This document shows, in pieces, positions 17,090 to 26,351 of a stretch of 64,000 nucleotides of DNA. The DNA lies in assembly GCF_013385985.1 (NCBI RefSeq), contig NZ_JACAOY010000001.1, positions 43,202 to 107,201 of the forward strand. The letters run 5' to 3'. Within the stretch, counting starts at the first letter, position 1. Each line of letters begins with the position of its first letter. This stretch comes from Pseudomonas sp. B6002. Lineage in GTDB: Bacteria; Pseudomonadota; Gammaproteobacteria; Pseudomonadales; Pseudomonadaceae. Below the pieces are notes generated by a model. That model saw nothing but the letters and a program-made list of their open reading frames with translations. It ran no database searches and was not told the DNA's origin. The position numbers and the translations under genes were made by a program.

Positions 17090-18511
17090 TCACTCCACAA
17101 CCGACGCTAGCGCGCCCTGTTGCTCCTGCGCCTTACGCTTGTTCTTGACCCAGTAGCATACCGCCATGAACGCCACCCACACCGGGATCGCGTACACCGA
17201 CACCTGGATCCCCGGGATCATCAGCATGATCACCAGGATAAACGCCACGAACGCCAGGCAAATGATGTTGCCGTACGGGTACCACAGCGCCTTGAACAAC
17301 GGCACCTGGCCGGTGCGGTTCATGTGCTGGCGGAACTTGAAGTGGGAGAAGCTGATCATCGCCCAGTTGATCACCAACGTCGCCACCACCAGGGACATCA
17401 GCAGTTCCAGGGCATGTTGCGGGATCAGGTAGTTCATCAGCACCGCCACCAGGGTAACGGCCGCCGAGGCAAGGATCGAACGTACCGGCACGCCGCGCTT
17501 GTCGATCTTGGCCAACGCCCGTGGAGCATCGCCCTGCTCGGCCATGCCCAGCAGCATGCGGCTGTTGCAGTAGGTGCCGCTGTTGTACACCGACAACGCC
17601 GCAGTCAGTACCACGAAGTTGAGGATGTGCGCGGCAGTGTTGCTGCCCAGCATCGAGAACACCTGCACGAACGGGCTGCCGCTGTAGGCATCGCCGGAGG
17701 CGTTGAGGGTTTTCAGCAGGCTGTCCCAAGGGGTCAGCGACAGCAGCACCACCAGTGCGCCAATGTAGAAGATCAGGATGCGGTAGATCACCTGGTTGAT
17801 CGCCTTCGGGATCACGGTGCGCGGTTTGTCTGCTTCGGCAGCGGTGAAGCCGAGCATTTCCAGGCCACCGAAGGAGAACATGATGATCGCCATGGCCATC
17901 ACCAAACCACCGACGCCGTGGGGGAAGAAGCCGCCGTGCTCCCACAGGTTGCTCACCGAGGCTTGCGGGCCGCCGCTGCCGCTGACCAGCAGGTAGCTGC
18001 CCAGGGCGATCATGCCGACGATAGCGACCACCTTGATGATCGCGAACCAGAATTCGGCTTCACCGAAGACTTTGACGTTGGCCAGGTTGATCAGGTTGAT
18101 CAGCACGAAGAACGCCGCGGCCGAAACCCAGGTCGGGATCTCGGGCCACCAGTAGTGCACGTACTTGCCGACGGCGGTCAGCTCCGACATCCCCACCAGG
18201 ATGTACAGGATCCAGCAGTTCCAGCCCGACAGGAAGCCGGCGAAACCGCCCCAGTACTTGTGGGCAAAGTGGCTGAAGGAACCGGCGACCGGCTCTTCGA
18301 CGATCATTTCGCCGAGCTGGCGCATGATCATGAAGGCGATGAAGCCGCAGATGGCATAGCCCAGGATCATCGACGGGCCGGCGGATTTGAGCACCCCGGC
18401 CGAGCCCAGGAACAGGCCGGTGCCGATGGCGCCACCGAGGGCGATCAACTGGATATGCCGATTTTTCAGGCCGCGTTTCAGCTCGCCTGAAGAGGAATGG
18501 GGTCCACTCAT
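17090..18511 (-). CDS. aroP: Aromatic amino-acid permease, AroP-like (APC superfamily)
   Basis: A 473-residue amino-acid/proton symporter with 12 hydrophobic segments. The AAT-family signature is at the start (LKRGLKNRHIQLIALGGAIGTGLFLGSA), with FSFGGLEMLGFTAAEADKP in the middle. It resembles AroP/AroP2 and related GABA and proline permeases, so the exact substrate is uncertain. ATG at 18511 follows GAGACCC; TTG at 18529 is the alternative. A strong terminator lies just downstream and a 640-bp upstream gap separates it from the divergent peptide gene. Confidence 0.8.
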   Translation of the reverse strand: MSGPHSSSGELKRGLKNRHIQLIALGGAIGTGLFLGSAGVLKSAGPSMILGYAICGFIAFMIMRQLGEMIVEEPVAGSFSHFAHKYWGGFAGFLSGWNCWILYILVGMSELTAVGKYVHYWWPEIPTWVSAAAFFVLINLINLANVKVFGEAEFWFAIIKVVAIVGMIALGSYLLVSGSGGPQASVSNLWEHGGFFPHGVGGLVMAMAIIMFSFGGLEMLGFTAAEADKPRTVIPKAINQVIYRILIFYIGALVVLLSLTPWDSLLKTLNASGDAYSGSPFVQVFSMLGSNTAAHILNFVVLTAALSVYNSGTYCNSRMLLGMAEQGDAPRALAKIDKRGVPVRSILASAAVTLVAVLMNYLIPQHALELLMSLVVATLVINWAMISFSHFKFRQHMNRTGQVPLFKALWYPYGNIICLAFVAFILVIMLMIPGIQVSVYAIPVWVAFMAVCYWVKNKRKAQEQQGALASVVE

Positions 18512-19150
18512 GAAAAGGGTCTCACGCAAGGTTTGATGATGTTGAATGCACGTTGCTGTCTTGAATCTCGACTCAAGCAGCGCCGCTCAAACCCCAGCGC
18601 AGGCACCAGGAATACAGCGTCTTTCTAAGGGTCATGCGTCACCTGTTTGTTTTTATCTGTGACGAAATCGAACCCGTCTGGCTCGTGGCCAGGCGGAGTG
18701 ATCAGGGTAGGTAAACCCTGGGTCTTGGCCTTTTGCGTGGGTACGCAAGGGGGGGTCACAGTAAAACGCGGCGCATTGTACACCGCTCGACAGCTTCGGG
18801 CGGTCCTCGGCAGGGACACGCGACAATCTGTCAGGCATTCCTTACAGCGGCGCCGACCTCAAGAATGTGGCAATTTTTTCGTAAATTAATCGTTACAGCA
18901 CGGAAAATAAGCGTTACAGCCGGCAACAACCAGAAAAATGTCGGTAGGAAATTTCATACAAATTACCTTCGCCAGTCCGTTGTTTTTTCTAAAAAAATAT
19001 TTCTGGCGAAAAAACAGAACAAAAAATCCAAATGAGACCGTGTCAATAAATATTTTGCATTCCGAAACACTCTCTCCTAGGTTCTTCCCACTTGCCCAGT
19101 GAAGCCCGCTGGCAAGCCGTTCTCAAACAACGTCCTCTAGGAGAAACACC
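18512..19150. other. Long AT-rich intergenic region between aroP and the peptide gene
   Basis: No convincing gene in 639 bp. The part from about 18880 to 19070 is markedly AT-rich, unlike the genome, and could bind MvaT/H-NS. It contains CGTTACAGC twice (near 18893 and 18911). A spaced 8-bp inverted repeat TTCGCCAG (18968-18975) / CTGGCGAA (19003-19010) encloses an A/T-rich centre. It presumably carries the promoters of both divergent units. Confidence 0.55.
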
Positions 19151-19288
19151 ATGCAAGCACTGGAAAACGACCTGGAAACCGAACTGCAACTCGACGATTG
19201 GTTTGAAGCGCCGACCCACGAGGCCGCCGTTGAAATGATGCAAGCCGACGCCGTCGTGCCGTTCGGCACCGCGATGTGGCCGTTCTAA
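19151..19288 (+). CDS. 45-residue acidic peptide with aromatic C-terminus
   Basis: A complete small gene with a strong ribosome-binding site (CTAGGAGAAACACC before ATG). The N-terminal 33 residues are acidic and helical (LENDLETELQLDDWFEAP, THEAAVEMMQADA). The last 11 are hydrophobic and Pro/Phe/Trp-rich, ending PFGTAMWPF. This leader-plus-core look resembles a ribosomally made precursor peptide or a signalling peptide. The next gene, 72 bp downstream, encodes an M29-like metalloenzyme. No known precursor family is recognised, so a RiPP role is only a hypothesis. Confidence 0.62.
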   Translation: MQALENDLETELQLDDWFEAPTHEAAVEMMQADAVVPFGTAMWPF

Positions 19289-19360
19289 CACCCGGCAGGC
19301 ACTGGCAGGTGCTGTGCACGGCATCTGCCTCCTTACCCAAGGCACAGAAGGACACCCGTC

Positions 19361-20320
19361 ATGGACAAGGCCCGCGCCGTCGAACACTTCCTCTACTACC
19401 TGGCCCACCACCCGGCCCTCAGCGGCCTGAACCGGCCGACCGTGCTGCTGGGCCATACCGAACGCTATGACGCCATCGCCCAGGCGATCACCCACAGCAG
19501 CGCCGCCCGTTTCAACTTCCAGGTGCAGCGCCTGGACCTGGCCGCCAGCGACAACCTGGCCCAGGCCATTGAAGCCTGTGACCTGTACCTGTTTCTCTAC
19601 GACTCTTCCACCCTGCCCAACCCACGCGCCGAAGGCCCGGACTTTATCCGCGCCCTGCAAGGCGTGATGGCCGAGCACTGGAAAAAATCCCTGCTGTTCA
19701 AGGACTATGGCGACTATTTCTACGACACCTTCAGCGTCGAACCCCAGCGCATCGCCGACCTCAACGCCACGCTGATCCGGCGCATGTCCCAGGCCAACGT
19801 GCTGAGCTTTACCGACAAGCACGGCTCGCGCCTGGAAGCGCCGATGAGCAGCATCAAGAAGTGGACCAATATCAACGGCGTGGGCAACCACGACCTGGCC
19901 CCCGGCGAGATCGCTACCCACAGCGAGGCCATCAACGGCCAGGTGCGGTTTGTCGGCACGTTTCTGAGCACCATCCCCTTTGCGCGCAAATACGGCGTGT
20001 TGCAGTCACCGCTGGAACTGTGGATCGAAAACTCGACCATCTGCAGCGTGGCCAGCGACGTGCCGGGGCTGGCGAATGACTTCAACAAGTACCTGAACGC
20101 CAACCCGTCAAACCGACGTGTGGAGGAACTGGGGATTGGCACCAATGAAGGCGTGAAGGATTTGTACGCACGCAACGCCGGGTTCGAGGAGCGCCATTGC
20201 GGGTTGCACCTGGGCCTGGGCGGCGGGCAGAAAGGCAGCCATCATCTGGACTTGATCTTTGCCAGCGGGGTGTTGGCGTTGGATGACAAGCCCGTCTTCG
20301 ACGGCACCTTTGCCTTCTAG
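19361..20320 (+). CDS. M29/AmpS-like metalloenzyme (aminopeptidase T or NicX-type)
   Basis: A 319-residue protein whose C-terminal third carries the metal-site pattern of M29 aminopeptidases: acidic residues in VEELGIGTNEG (about 254-264), His in CGLHLGLGGG (H283) and an HxD motif in HHLDLIF (H295, D297). The same fold hosts the Fe dioxygenase NicX, so peptidase activity is not certain. At 319 residues it is shorter than classical M29 enzymes (about 400). ATG follows AGAAGGACACCCGTC. It lies in an apparent operon with the 45-residue peptide gene, which suggests it trims or modifies that product. Confidence 0.7.
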   Translation: MDKARAVEHFLYYLAHHPALSGLNRPTVLLGHTERYDAIAQAITHSSAARFNFQVQRLDLAASDNLAQAIEACDLYLFLYDSSTLPNPRAEGPDFIRALQGVMAEHWKKSLLFKDYGDYFYDTFSVEPQRIADLNATLIRRMSQANVLSFTDKHGSRLEAPMSSIKKWTNINGVGNHDLAPGEIATHSEAINGQVRFVGTFLSTIPFARKYGVLQSPLELWIENSTICSVASDVPGLANDFNKYLNANPSNRRVEELGIGTNEGVKDLYARNAGFEERHCGLHLGLGGGQKGSHHLDLIFASGVLALDDKPVFDGTFAF

Positions 20321-20338
20321 AACACACCGCTGACCCAC

Positions 20339-20421
20339 GTAGGAGCCGGCTTGCCGGCGATGGCGCCAGCAAGTCTTGCACCCGGCTTCAGGACGCCATC
20401 GCCGGCAAGCCGGGCTCCTAC
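20339..20421. repeat. REPIN, family 2
   Basis: Inverted copies of GTAGGAGCCGGCTTGCCGGC with an extended inner dyad (GATGGCG / CGCCATC). It follows the M29-like gene directly. Confidence 0.9.
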
Positions 20422-20451
20422 AAGGATTGGCGTTGGTCATGAATTCGATCC

Positions 20452-20484
20452 AAAAAAAACGCCAACCCTAGGGTTGGCGTTTTT
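20452..20484. terminator. Bidirectional terminator downstream of rluB
   Basis: Perfect 13-bp stem AAAACGCCAACCC / GGGTTGGCGTTTT with a TA centre, flanked by A and T runs. It ends the minus-strand rluB transcript and probably the plus-strand peptide/M29 unit. Confidence 0.9.
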
Positions 20485-20501
20485 GTGCAGCGCTTAAAAC
20501 A

Positions 20502-21713
20502 TCACTGCGGTTTCTTGCGACCGAAACCAGGACGCTGGCCCGAACCGGCCGGGGCGCCGCGGCGTTTGCCCGACGGCTCGTCCGCCACCAGTTTCGGGCC
20601 AGGGCGCTTGTTCGCCGCTGGCTTGGCTGGACGCTTGGTGCTGGCGTTGTCAGCCGGGCGATCGCTTTCACCGCGGTTGCTGCGACCACCGGCCGGCGCT
20701 GGGCGCGGTGCACGTGGCGCACGCTCACCTTCCTGGCGGGACGGCGCAGTTGGGCGACGCTCGCCTTCGATCTGCGGCTCACGGGAAATGCGACCGCCAG
20801 TGGCCGGTGCATTCAACGCTGGGCGCAGGGTACGGGCCACACGCTCGGTGCGTGGCACAGGGCGCGACGATTTACGCTGCATACGCTCAAGCTTGTCTTT
20901 GCTCTTGGCGTTCATCTGCGGCATAGCGACCGGCGTCAGGCCCACTTCGGCACTGAGGATGTCGACTTCGTACTGGCTCATTTCGCGCCAGCGGCCCATC
21001 GGCAGGTCAGAGTTCAGAAACACCGGGCCGAAACGCACGCGCTTCAGGCGGCTGACCACCAGGCCCTGGGATTCCCACAGGCGACGTACTTCGCGGTTAC
21101 GGCCTTCCATCACCACGCAGTGGTACCAGTGGTTGAAGCCTTCGCCACCTGGCGCCTGCTTGATGTCGGTGAACTTGGCCGGGCCGTCTTCGAGGACGAC
21201 GCCCGCTTTCAAGCGCTCGATCATCTCGTCGTCAACTTCGCCACGTACGCGCACGGCGTATTCGCGGTCCATCTCGTACGACGGGTGCATCAGGCGGTTG
21301 GCCAGCTCACCGTCGGTGGTGAACATCAGCAAGCCGGTGGTGTTGATGTCCAGGCGACCGATGTTGATCCAGCGGCCTTCCTTGGGCTTGGGCATCTTGT
21401 CGAACACGGTCGGACGGCCTTCCGGGTCGTCACGGGTGCAGATCTCGCCGTCCGGCTTGTTGTACATGATCACGCGGCGCACCGATTCGGCGGCCTCTTC
21501 ACGCTTGATGACCTTGCCATCAATGGTGATTGCATCGTGCAGGTCGACGCGCTGGCCGAGGGTAGCCTCGACGCCGTTGACCTTGATGCGCTTCTGGGTG
21601 ATCCAGGCTTCGACGTCGCGGCGCGAGCCCACGCCGATACGCGCCAGCACCTTTTGCAGTTTTTCGCCTGCTGGGCCGATTTCCTGGCTGTCGTTCTGGT
21701 CGTTGTCGTTCAT
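20502..21713 (-). CDS. rluB: 23S rRNA pseudouridine synthase RluB
   Basis: A 403-residue enzyme of the RsuA/RluB family, which makes pseudouridine 2605 in 23S rRNA. An S4 RNA-binding domain (EKLQKVLARIGVGSRRDVE) is followed by the catalytic domain with the active Asp in GRLDINTTGLLMFTTDGEL. A low-complexity basic tail after about residue 275 is rich in Arg, Pro, Ala and Gly, as in other pseudomonad RluB proteins. ATG at 21713 is preceded by GGGAGGTGCTTAAG. It is downstream of scpB on the same strand, with a REPIN between. Confidence 0.92.
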   Translation of the reverse strand: MNDNDQNDSQEIGPAGEKLQKVLARIGVGSRRDVEAWITQKRIKVNGVEATLGQRVDLHDAITIDGKVIKREEAAESVRRVIMYNKPDGEICTRDDPEGRPTVFDKMPKPKEGRWINIGRLDINTTGLLMFTTDGELANRLMHPSYEMDREYAVRVRGEVDDEMIERLKAGVVLEDGPAKFTDIKQAPGGEGFNHWYHCVVMEGRNREVRRLWESQGLVVSRLKRVRFGPVFLNSDLPMGRWREMSQYEVDILSAEVGLTPVAMPQMNAKSKDKLERMQRKSSRPVPRTERVARTLRPALNAPATGGRISREPQIEGERRPTAPSRQEGERAPRAPRPAPAGGRSNRGESDRPADNASTKRPAKPAANKRPGPKLVADEPSGKRRGAPAGSGQRPGFGRKKPQ

Positions 21714-21886
21714 CTTAAGCACCTCCCGGTGGGTCGATTCAGGCGTGGCCTGAAGAGTGTTGAAAGCGGGGCTTTGGCCGACGGTGTCGGCAAAGGGTCG
21801 CGAATCATACGCGTATGGCGCGCGTTGCGCATCAGAGACTAGTCGATAAAGGCTAAGTCACCTGCTGTGCGCCGACAGATGGCCCT

Positions 21887-21968
21887 GTAGGAGCCGGCTT
21901 GCCGGCGATGGCGGCCTTGAGGCTGGCAGTGTCTATTCGGGCGCTATCGCCGGCGAGCCGGCTCCTAC
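21887..21968. repeat. REPIN, family 2
   Basis: Inverted GTAGGAGCCGGCTTGCCGGC copies around a 38-bp centre, lying between scpB and rluB. Confidence 0.9.
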
Positions 21969-21995
21969 AGGGGCGGTGGTGTTTGGCAGAGGGTG

Positions 21996-22922
21996 TCAGT
22001 CTTCGAACTGGCGGCGCTCGGCTTCGATGGCTTCGGCCAGGGCGCGGGCTTCGTCTTCTTCGTCGCTCAGGGGCGGCTGTTCCAGGGCAGCGACGGCGGC
22101 CAGGAGCTTTTCGCGGGCTTCGGCGACGCCGAGGATGTCTTCCTCGGGTTCGGGCTCAGGCTCGGCCTCGGGCTCACTGTGTTCCTGGGTTTGCAGCTCG
22201 GCAGCCCCGTCACGCAGCAAATCGTCGAAGTCGGTCTTGATGCCCTGCTCCATGTCGTCCAGTTCCAGCAGCAAGGTGTGGAAACTGGTTTCATCCTTCG
22301 GCTCTTCCGGCTCGGCGCTGGCATCGGCCAGTTCCTGCAGGCCCTGGGGCACCGGCGCGTCGTCGAAGTCGAGCACCGGCTCGGCTTCCATCTCGCGCAG
22401 TTCGGCGAGCGGCGGCAAATCGTCGAGGTTCTTCAGGTTGAAGTGGTCGAGAAACACCTTGGTGGTGGCGAACATCGCCGGTTTACCAGGCACGTCGCGG
22501 TAGCCGACGATGCGGATCCACTCGCGCTCCAGCAGCGTCTTGACGATATGGCTGTTGACCGCCACGCCCCGCACGTCCTCGATCTCGCCCCGGGTGATCG
22601 GCTGGCGATAGGCGATCAGTGCCATGGTCTCCAGCATCGCCCGCGAATAACGCTGCGGGCGTTCTTCCCACAAGCGGCCGACCCACGGGGAAAACTTCTC
22701 ACGGATCTGCAGGCGATAACCCGACGCCACTTCGCGCAGCTCAAAGGCACGGCCCTCGCAGGACTTGCGCAGGATCTCCAGCGCCTTCTTGAACACCGGC
22801 GGCTCAGGGCGCTCGGCTTCTTCAAAGAGTTCGAACAGGCGCTCCAACGATTGCGGTTTGCCCGAGGCCAGTAGAAAGGCCTCCAGCAACGGGGCCAATT
22901 CGCGGGGTTCAGTCAGATTCAT
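21996..22922 (-). CDS. scpB: Segregation and condensation protein B
   Basis: A 308-residue ScpB with tandem winged-helix domains over about residues 1-170 (LLEAFLLASGKPQSLERL, YSRAMLETMALIAYRQPITRGEIEDVRGVAVNS). A long acidic, probably disordered tail with Glu-Pro repeats follows; such tails are usual in Pseudomonas. With ScpA it forms the kleisin subcomplex of SMC condensin. It begins 12 bp after scpA. The winged-helix core alone would be about 200 residues, so the acidic tail is a lineage extension. Confidence 0.93.
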   Translation of the reverse strand: MNLTEPRELAPLLEAFLLASGKPQSLERLFELFEEAERPEPPVFKKALEILRKSCEGRAFELREVASGYRLQIREKFSPWVGRLWEERPQRYSRAMLETMALIAYRQPITRGEIEDVRGVAVNSHIVKTLLEREWIRIVGYRDVPGKPAMFATTKVFLDHFNLKNLDDLPPLAELREMEAEPVLDFDDAPVPQGLQELADASAEPEEPKDETSFHTLLLELDDMEQGIKTDFDDLLRDGAAELQTQEHSEPEAEPEPEPEEDILGVAEAREKLLAAVAALEQPPLSDEEDEARALAEAIEAERRQFED

Positions 22923-22934
22923 CGATTCAGCTCT

Positions 22935-23753
22935 TTATTCGGCTCGCGCCCGCACGTGGATAGCCGCAAAAGGCTCATTCTGGACCAGCTCGACCAAGGA
23001 CTCCTTGACCAGTTCGAGGATCGCCATAAAGGTCACCACCACCCCCAGGCGCCCCTCTTCCGCAGTAAACAGCTCGACAAACGGCACAAACCCGCCGCCC
23101 TTGAGGCGTTCCAGCACATCACTCATGCGCTCACGGGTCGACAGCGCCTCGCGGCTCACCTGGTGGCTTTCAAACATGTCGCCACGGCGCAGCACCTCGG
23201 CCATGGACATCAGCAATTCTTCCAGGCTCACGTCCGGCAGCAACTTGCGCGCGCGGGCCTCGGGTGCATCGAGCTTGGGCACCACCACGTCACGGCCCAC
23301 GCGGCTCAAGCCGTCGATGCCTTCGGCGGCGGCCTTGAAGCGTTCGTACTCTTGCAGGCGGCGGATCAGTTCGGCACGCGGGTCGTCCTCTTCGGCTTCC
23401 ACCGTCTCCGAACGCGGCAGCAACATGCGCGACTTGATCTCGGCGAGCATGGCGGCCATCACCAGGTACTCGGCGGCCAGTTCCAGGCGTACCGACTGCA
23501 TCAATTCGACATAACCCATGTACTGGCGGGTAATTTCCGCCACCGGGATGTCGAGGATGTTGATGTTCTGCTTGCGGATCAGGTACAGCAGCAAGTCCAG
23601 CGGACCTTCGAAGGCTTCAAGGAAGACTTCCAGGGCATCCGGCGGGATGTACAGGTCCAGCGGCATTTCCATGACCGCCTGGCCATAGACCATGGCAAAT
23701 GGCAGTTCCTGCTGGGCGCCGGCCTGGGGGTCAACCGTTTCCACCACCGACAT
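22935..23753 (-). CDS. scpA: Segregation and condensation protein A (kleisin)
   Basis: A 272-residue kleisin. The characteristic segment AFEGPLDLLLYLIRKQNINILDIPVAEITRQY is near the N-terminus, followed by a helical region and a C-terminal winged helix (FMAILELVKESLVELVQNEPF). It bridges SMC heads during chromosome compaction. Its ATG follows the yciO stop directly (TGAATG), so translation is coupled. An N-terminal extension of about 30 residues precedes the conserved domain. Confidence 0.93.
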   Translation of the reverse strand: MSVVETVDPQAGAQQELPFAMVYGQAVMEMPLDLYIPPDALEVFLEAFEGPLDLLLYLIRKQNINILDIPVAEITRQYMGYVELMQSVRLELAAEYLVMAAMLAEIKSRMLLPRSETVEAEEDDPRAELIRRLQEYERFKAAAEGIDGLSRVGRDVVVPKLDAPEARARKLLPDVSLEELLMSMAEVLRRGDMFESHQVSREALSTRERMSDVLERLKGGGFVPFVELFTAEEGRLGVVVTFMAILELVKESLVELVQNEPFAAIHVRARAE

Positions 23754-24383
23754 TCAGGCCTCGACCATGAACGGAGCCGGGTCGCCGCAACCCACGCGGA
23801 TCACTTCAGGTTCGCCGTCGGCCAGGTTGATCACGGTGGAGGCCTTGTTGCCGCCGTAGCCACCGTCGATGATCAGGTCCACCTGTTTTTCCAGCAGTGA
23901 ACGCATTTCGTACGGGTCGTAAAGCGGCTCGGTCTCGCCGGGCATGATCAGCGACACACTCATCAACGGCTCACCCAGCTCCGCCAGCAGCGCCAAGGCA
24001 ATCGGGTGCTCGGGCACGCGCAGGCCGATGGTGCGCTTCTTGGGGTGCAACAACAGGCGCGGCACTTCGCGGGTGGCGTTGAGAATAAAGGTGTAGGGCC
24101 CCGGCGTGTGGGCCTTGAGCAGGCGGAAAGTGCCGGTGTCGACCTTGGCGAACAGGCCGAGCTGGGACAGGTCGCTGCAAATCAGCGCGAAGTTGTGCTT
24201 GTCGTCCAGCTGACGCAGGCGTCTGACACGCTCGACCGCGCCCTTGTCGCCGATCTGGCAACCAATGGCGTAGGACGAGTCCGTTGGGTAGATCACCACG
24301 CCACCGGCACGGATGATCTCCACAGCTTGCTTGATCAGGCGCGCCTGAGGGTTTTCCGGATGAATCTGGAAGAATTGACTCAC
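23754..24383 (-). CDS. Sua5/YciO/YrdC family protein, YciO type
   Basis: A 209-residue YrdC-fold protein. GTG at 24383 gives VSQFFQIHPENPQARLI, matching the E. coli YciO start (MSQFF); an in-frame ATG at 24422 overlaps the upstream gene. Fold motifs include GGVVIYPTDSSYAIGCQ, RLRQLDDKHNFALIC, TPGPYTFIL and KKRTIGLRVPEHP. Relatives make threonylcarbamoyl-adenylate for tRNA t6A, but YciO itself is a paralogue with weak or uncertain activity. It overlaps or abuts its neighbours in the PHP-yciO-scpA-scpB operon. Confidence 0.85.
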   Translation of the reverse strand: MSQFFQIHPENPQARLIKQAVEIIRAGGVVIYPTDSSYAIGCQIGDKGAVERVRRLRQLDDKHNFALICSDLSQLGLFAKVDTGTFRLLKAHTPGPYTFILNATREVPRLLLHPKKRTIGLRVPEHPIALALLAELGEPLMSVSLIMPGETEPLYDPYEMRSLLEKQVDLIIDGGYGGNKASTVINLADGEPEVIRVGCGDPAPFMVEA

Positions 24384-24396
24384 GTGTTCTACCTGT

Positions 24397-25260
24397 TCAG
24401 ACGGTGGCAATAATGGGGTCATGCTTGAATCGCCCCCACAAGAGCGGCAGGTCTTCCGGGACGGGGCGGTACTCGCCGATCTCGGACCAGCCGCCTGGGC
24501 CATGAAAATCACTGCCGGCGCTGACCAGCAGACCAAATTCGCGGGCAAGAATCGCCAGGCTGCCCACCTGTTCGGCGGGTTGGTGCCCGTTGACCACTTC
24601 GATCGCGTGGCCGCCCGCTCCAATATAGTCGGCAATCAGCTTGCGGCGCTTGCTGCGGGTAAAATCGTAATGCCAGGGATGCGCCAGGCTGACCCAGGCC
24701 CCGGAGGCCCGCAGGGTCTCGACGGTATCTTCCAGGGTCGGCCAGTGTTGCTTCACATCGCCCAACTTGCCGGCGCCCAGCCATTTGCGGAAAGCTTCGG
24801 CACGGTCTTTAACAAAACCTTCACGCACCATCCAGTCGGCAAAGTGCGGCCGGGCCGGTGCGTTGCCGCTATCCCCCAGCTCCTGCTGGATGGCGCGAGC
24901 GCCGTCGAGGGCATTGGGCATGCCTTTGAGGCTGAGTTTTCGGCTTATTTCTTCGGACCGCAGCCAGCGGCCATCGTGCAAATTGGCGATGGCCTGCACC
25001 AACGGCGGGGCCTTTTGGTCGAAGCCGTAGCCCAGCACATGAATGGTGGCGCCGCCCCAGGTGCAGGACAACTCCACGCCGTTGACCAGTTGCATGCCCA
25101 ATGAATGGGCGGCTTCACGGGCTTCGTCCAAGCCTTCGAGGGTGTCGTGGTCGGTCAACGCCAGGACTCGCACGCCTTTTTCAAACGCACGCGCAACCAG
25201 TACCGCGGGCGCCAGGGCGCCGTCGGAGGCCGTGCTGTGGCAGTGCAAATCAACATTCAC
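24397..25260 (-). CDS. PHP-domain phosphoesterase, RNase AM/TrpH-like (YciV)
   Basis: A 287-residue PHP enzyme. Metal ligands are visible in NVDLHCHSTASDG, ALTDHDTLEGL, NGVELSC, SLAHPWHY and SAGSDFHGP. E. coli YciV/RNase AM of this family removes 5' ends in rRNA maturation and degrades 3',5'-bisphosphonucleotides. The start is GTG at 25260, just before the conserved VDLHCHS; the open frame extends further. It is divergent from yciB and heads the yciO-scpA-scpB operon. Confidence 0.87.
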   Translation of the reverse strand: MNVDLHCHSTASDGALAPAVLVARAFEKGVRVLALTDHDTLEGLDEAREAAHSLGMQLVNGVELSCTWGGATIHVLGYGFDQKAPPLVQAIANLHDGRWLRSEEISRKLSLKGMPNALDGARAIQQELGDSGNAPARPHFADWMVREGFVKDRAEAFRKWLGAGKLGDVKQHWPTLEDTVETLRASGAWVSLAHPWHYDFTRSKRRKLIADYIGAGGHAIEVVNGHQPAEQVGSLAILAREFGLLVSAGSDFHGPGGWSEIGEYRPVPEDLPLLWGRFKHDPIIATV

Positions 25261-25347
25261 GGGGATGTGTAACCTCAAGTCAGCTGGCGCTTTCGCTACC
25301 AAGGATGTTTGTTATTATGCCGCCACATCCAGCTTCTGGCTCTTACT

Positions 25348-25944
25348 GTGAAACAATTCATCGACTTCATCCCGCTGTTGTTGTTTTTCATCGTTTATAA
25401 ACTCGACCCCCGGGTCATCGATCTCGCCGGCCATGAGCTGACCGTCGGAGGCATCTACAGCGCCACCGCCGTGCTGATCATCAGCTCTGTCGTGGTCTAC
25501 GGCGCCCTCTTCATCTCCCAGCGCAAGCTGGAAAAAAGCCAATGGCTGACCCTGGTCGCCTGCCTGGTCTTCGGCAGCCTGACCCTGGCCTTCCACAGCG
25601 AAACCTTCCTCAAGTGGAAAGCCCCGGTGGTGAACTGGCTGTTCGCCCTGGCCTTCATCGGCAGCCATTTCATCGGTGACCGCCTGCTGATCAAGCGGAT
25701 CATGGGCCACGCACTGACCCTGCCGGAGCCGGTCTGGACACGCCTGAACGTGGCCTGGATCGTGTTTTTCCTGTTCTGCGGCGCTGCCAACCTGTTCGTG
25801 GCGTTCACCTTCCAGAGCTACTGGGTCGACTTCAAGGTGTTCGGCAGCCTGGGCATGACCGTATTGTTCCTGATCGGCCAGGGTATCTACCTGTCGCGCC
25901 ACCTACATGACACCGACCCTACCACGCCAAAAACCGAGGACTGA
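25348..25944 (+). CDS. yciB: Inner-membrane septation protein YciB
   Basis: A 198-residue protein with five or six membrane segments and the YciB/IspA pattern: [18 protein letters not shown] at the start, [30 protein letters not shown] in the middle. The family affects cell-envelope synthesis and septation. It starts with GTG at 25348. The yciI gene begins one base after its stop codon. Confidence 0.92.
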   Translation: MKQFIDFIPLLLFFIVYKLDPRVIDLAGHELTVGGIYSATAVLIISSVVVYGALFISQRKLEKSQWLTLVACLVFGSLTLAFHSETFLKWKAPVVNWLFALAFIGSHFIGDRLLIKRIMGHALTLPEPVWTRLNVAWIVFFLFCGAANLFVAFTFQSYWVDFKVFGSLGMTVLFLIGQGIYLSRHLHDTDPTTPKTED

Positions 25945-25945
25945 C

Positions 25946-26245
25946 ATGCTCTACGCCATCATTGCCACCGACGTTGCCAACTCGCTGGAAAAACGCCTGA
26001 GCGTTCGCCCGGCCCACCTGGAGCGCCTGAACGTATTGCAGGCCGAAGGCCGCCTCGTACTGGCGGGCCCACACCCGGCGGTCGACAGCAATGACCCGGG
26101 TGCAGCAGGTTTTACCGGCAGCCTAGTGGTTGCCCAATTCGCCTCCCTGGCCGATGCTCAGGCCTGGGCCAAGGCCGATCCGTATGTCGCGGCAGGCGTT
26201 TACGCCGACGTCGTGATCAAGCCGTTCAAGCAAGTCCTGCCTTGA
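25946..26245 (+). CDS. yciI: YciI family protein
   Basis: A 99-residue alpha+beta ferredoxin-like protein with the YciI start [28 protein letters not shown] and the conserved GPHP segment ([11 protein letters not shown]). The ribosome-binding site GAGGA precedes ATG. The biochemical role of the family is unsettled; a His/Asp pair in the fold suggests a hydrolase or lyase. It is coupled to yciB. Confidence 0.9.
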   Translation: MLYAIIATDVANSLEKRLSVRPAHLERLNVLQAEGRLVLAGPHPAVDSNDPGAAGFTGSLVVAQFASLADAQAWAKADPYVAAGVYADVVIKPFKQVLP

Positions 26246-26351
26246 TAACGGCGGCGCCGAACCTATTCGGTTCGGCAAACGCCTGATGGCTCATCATTCT
26301 CGGTAACCTGCCGACAACGTTCTGAATATTCGTGTGGAATCAGGAGTTCCG

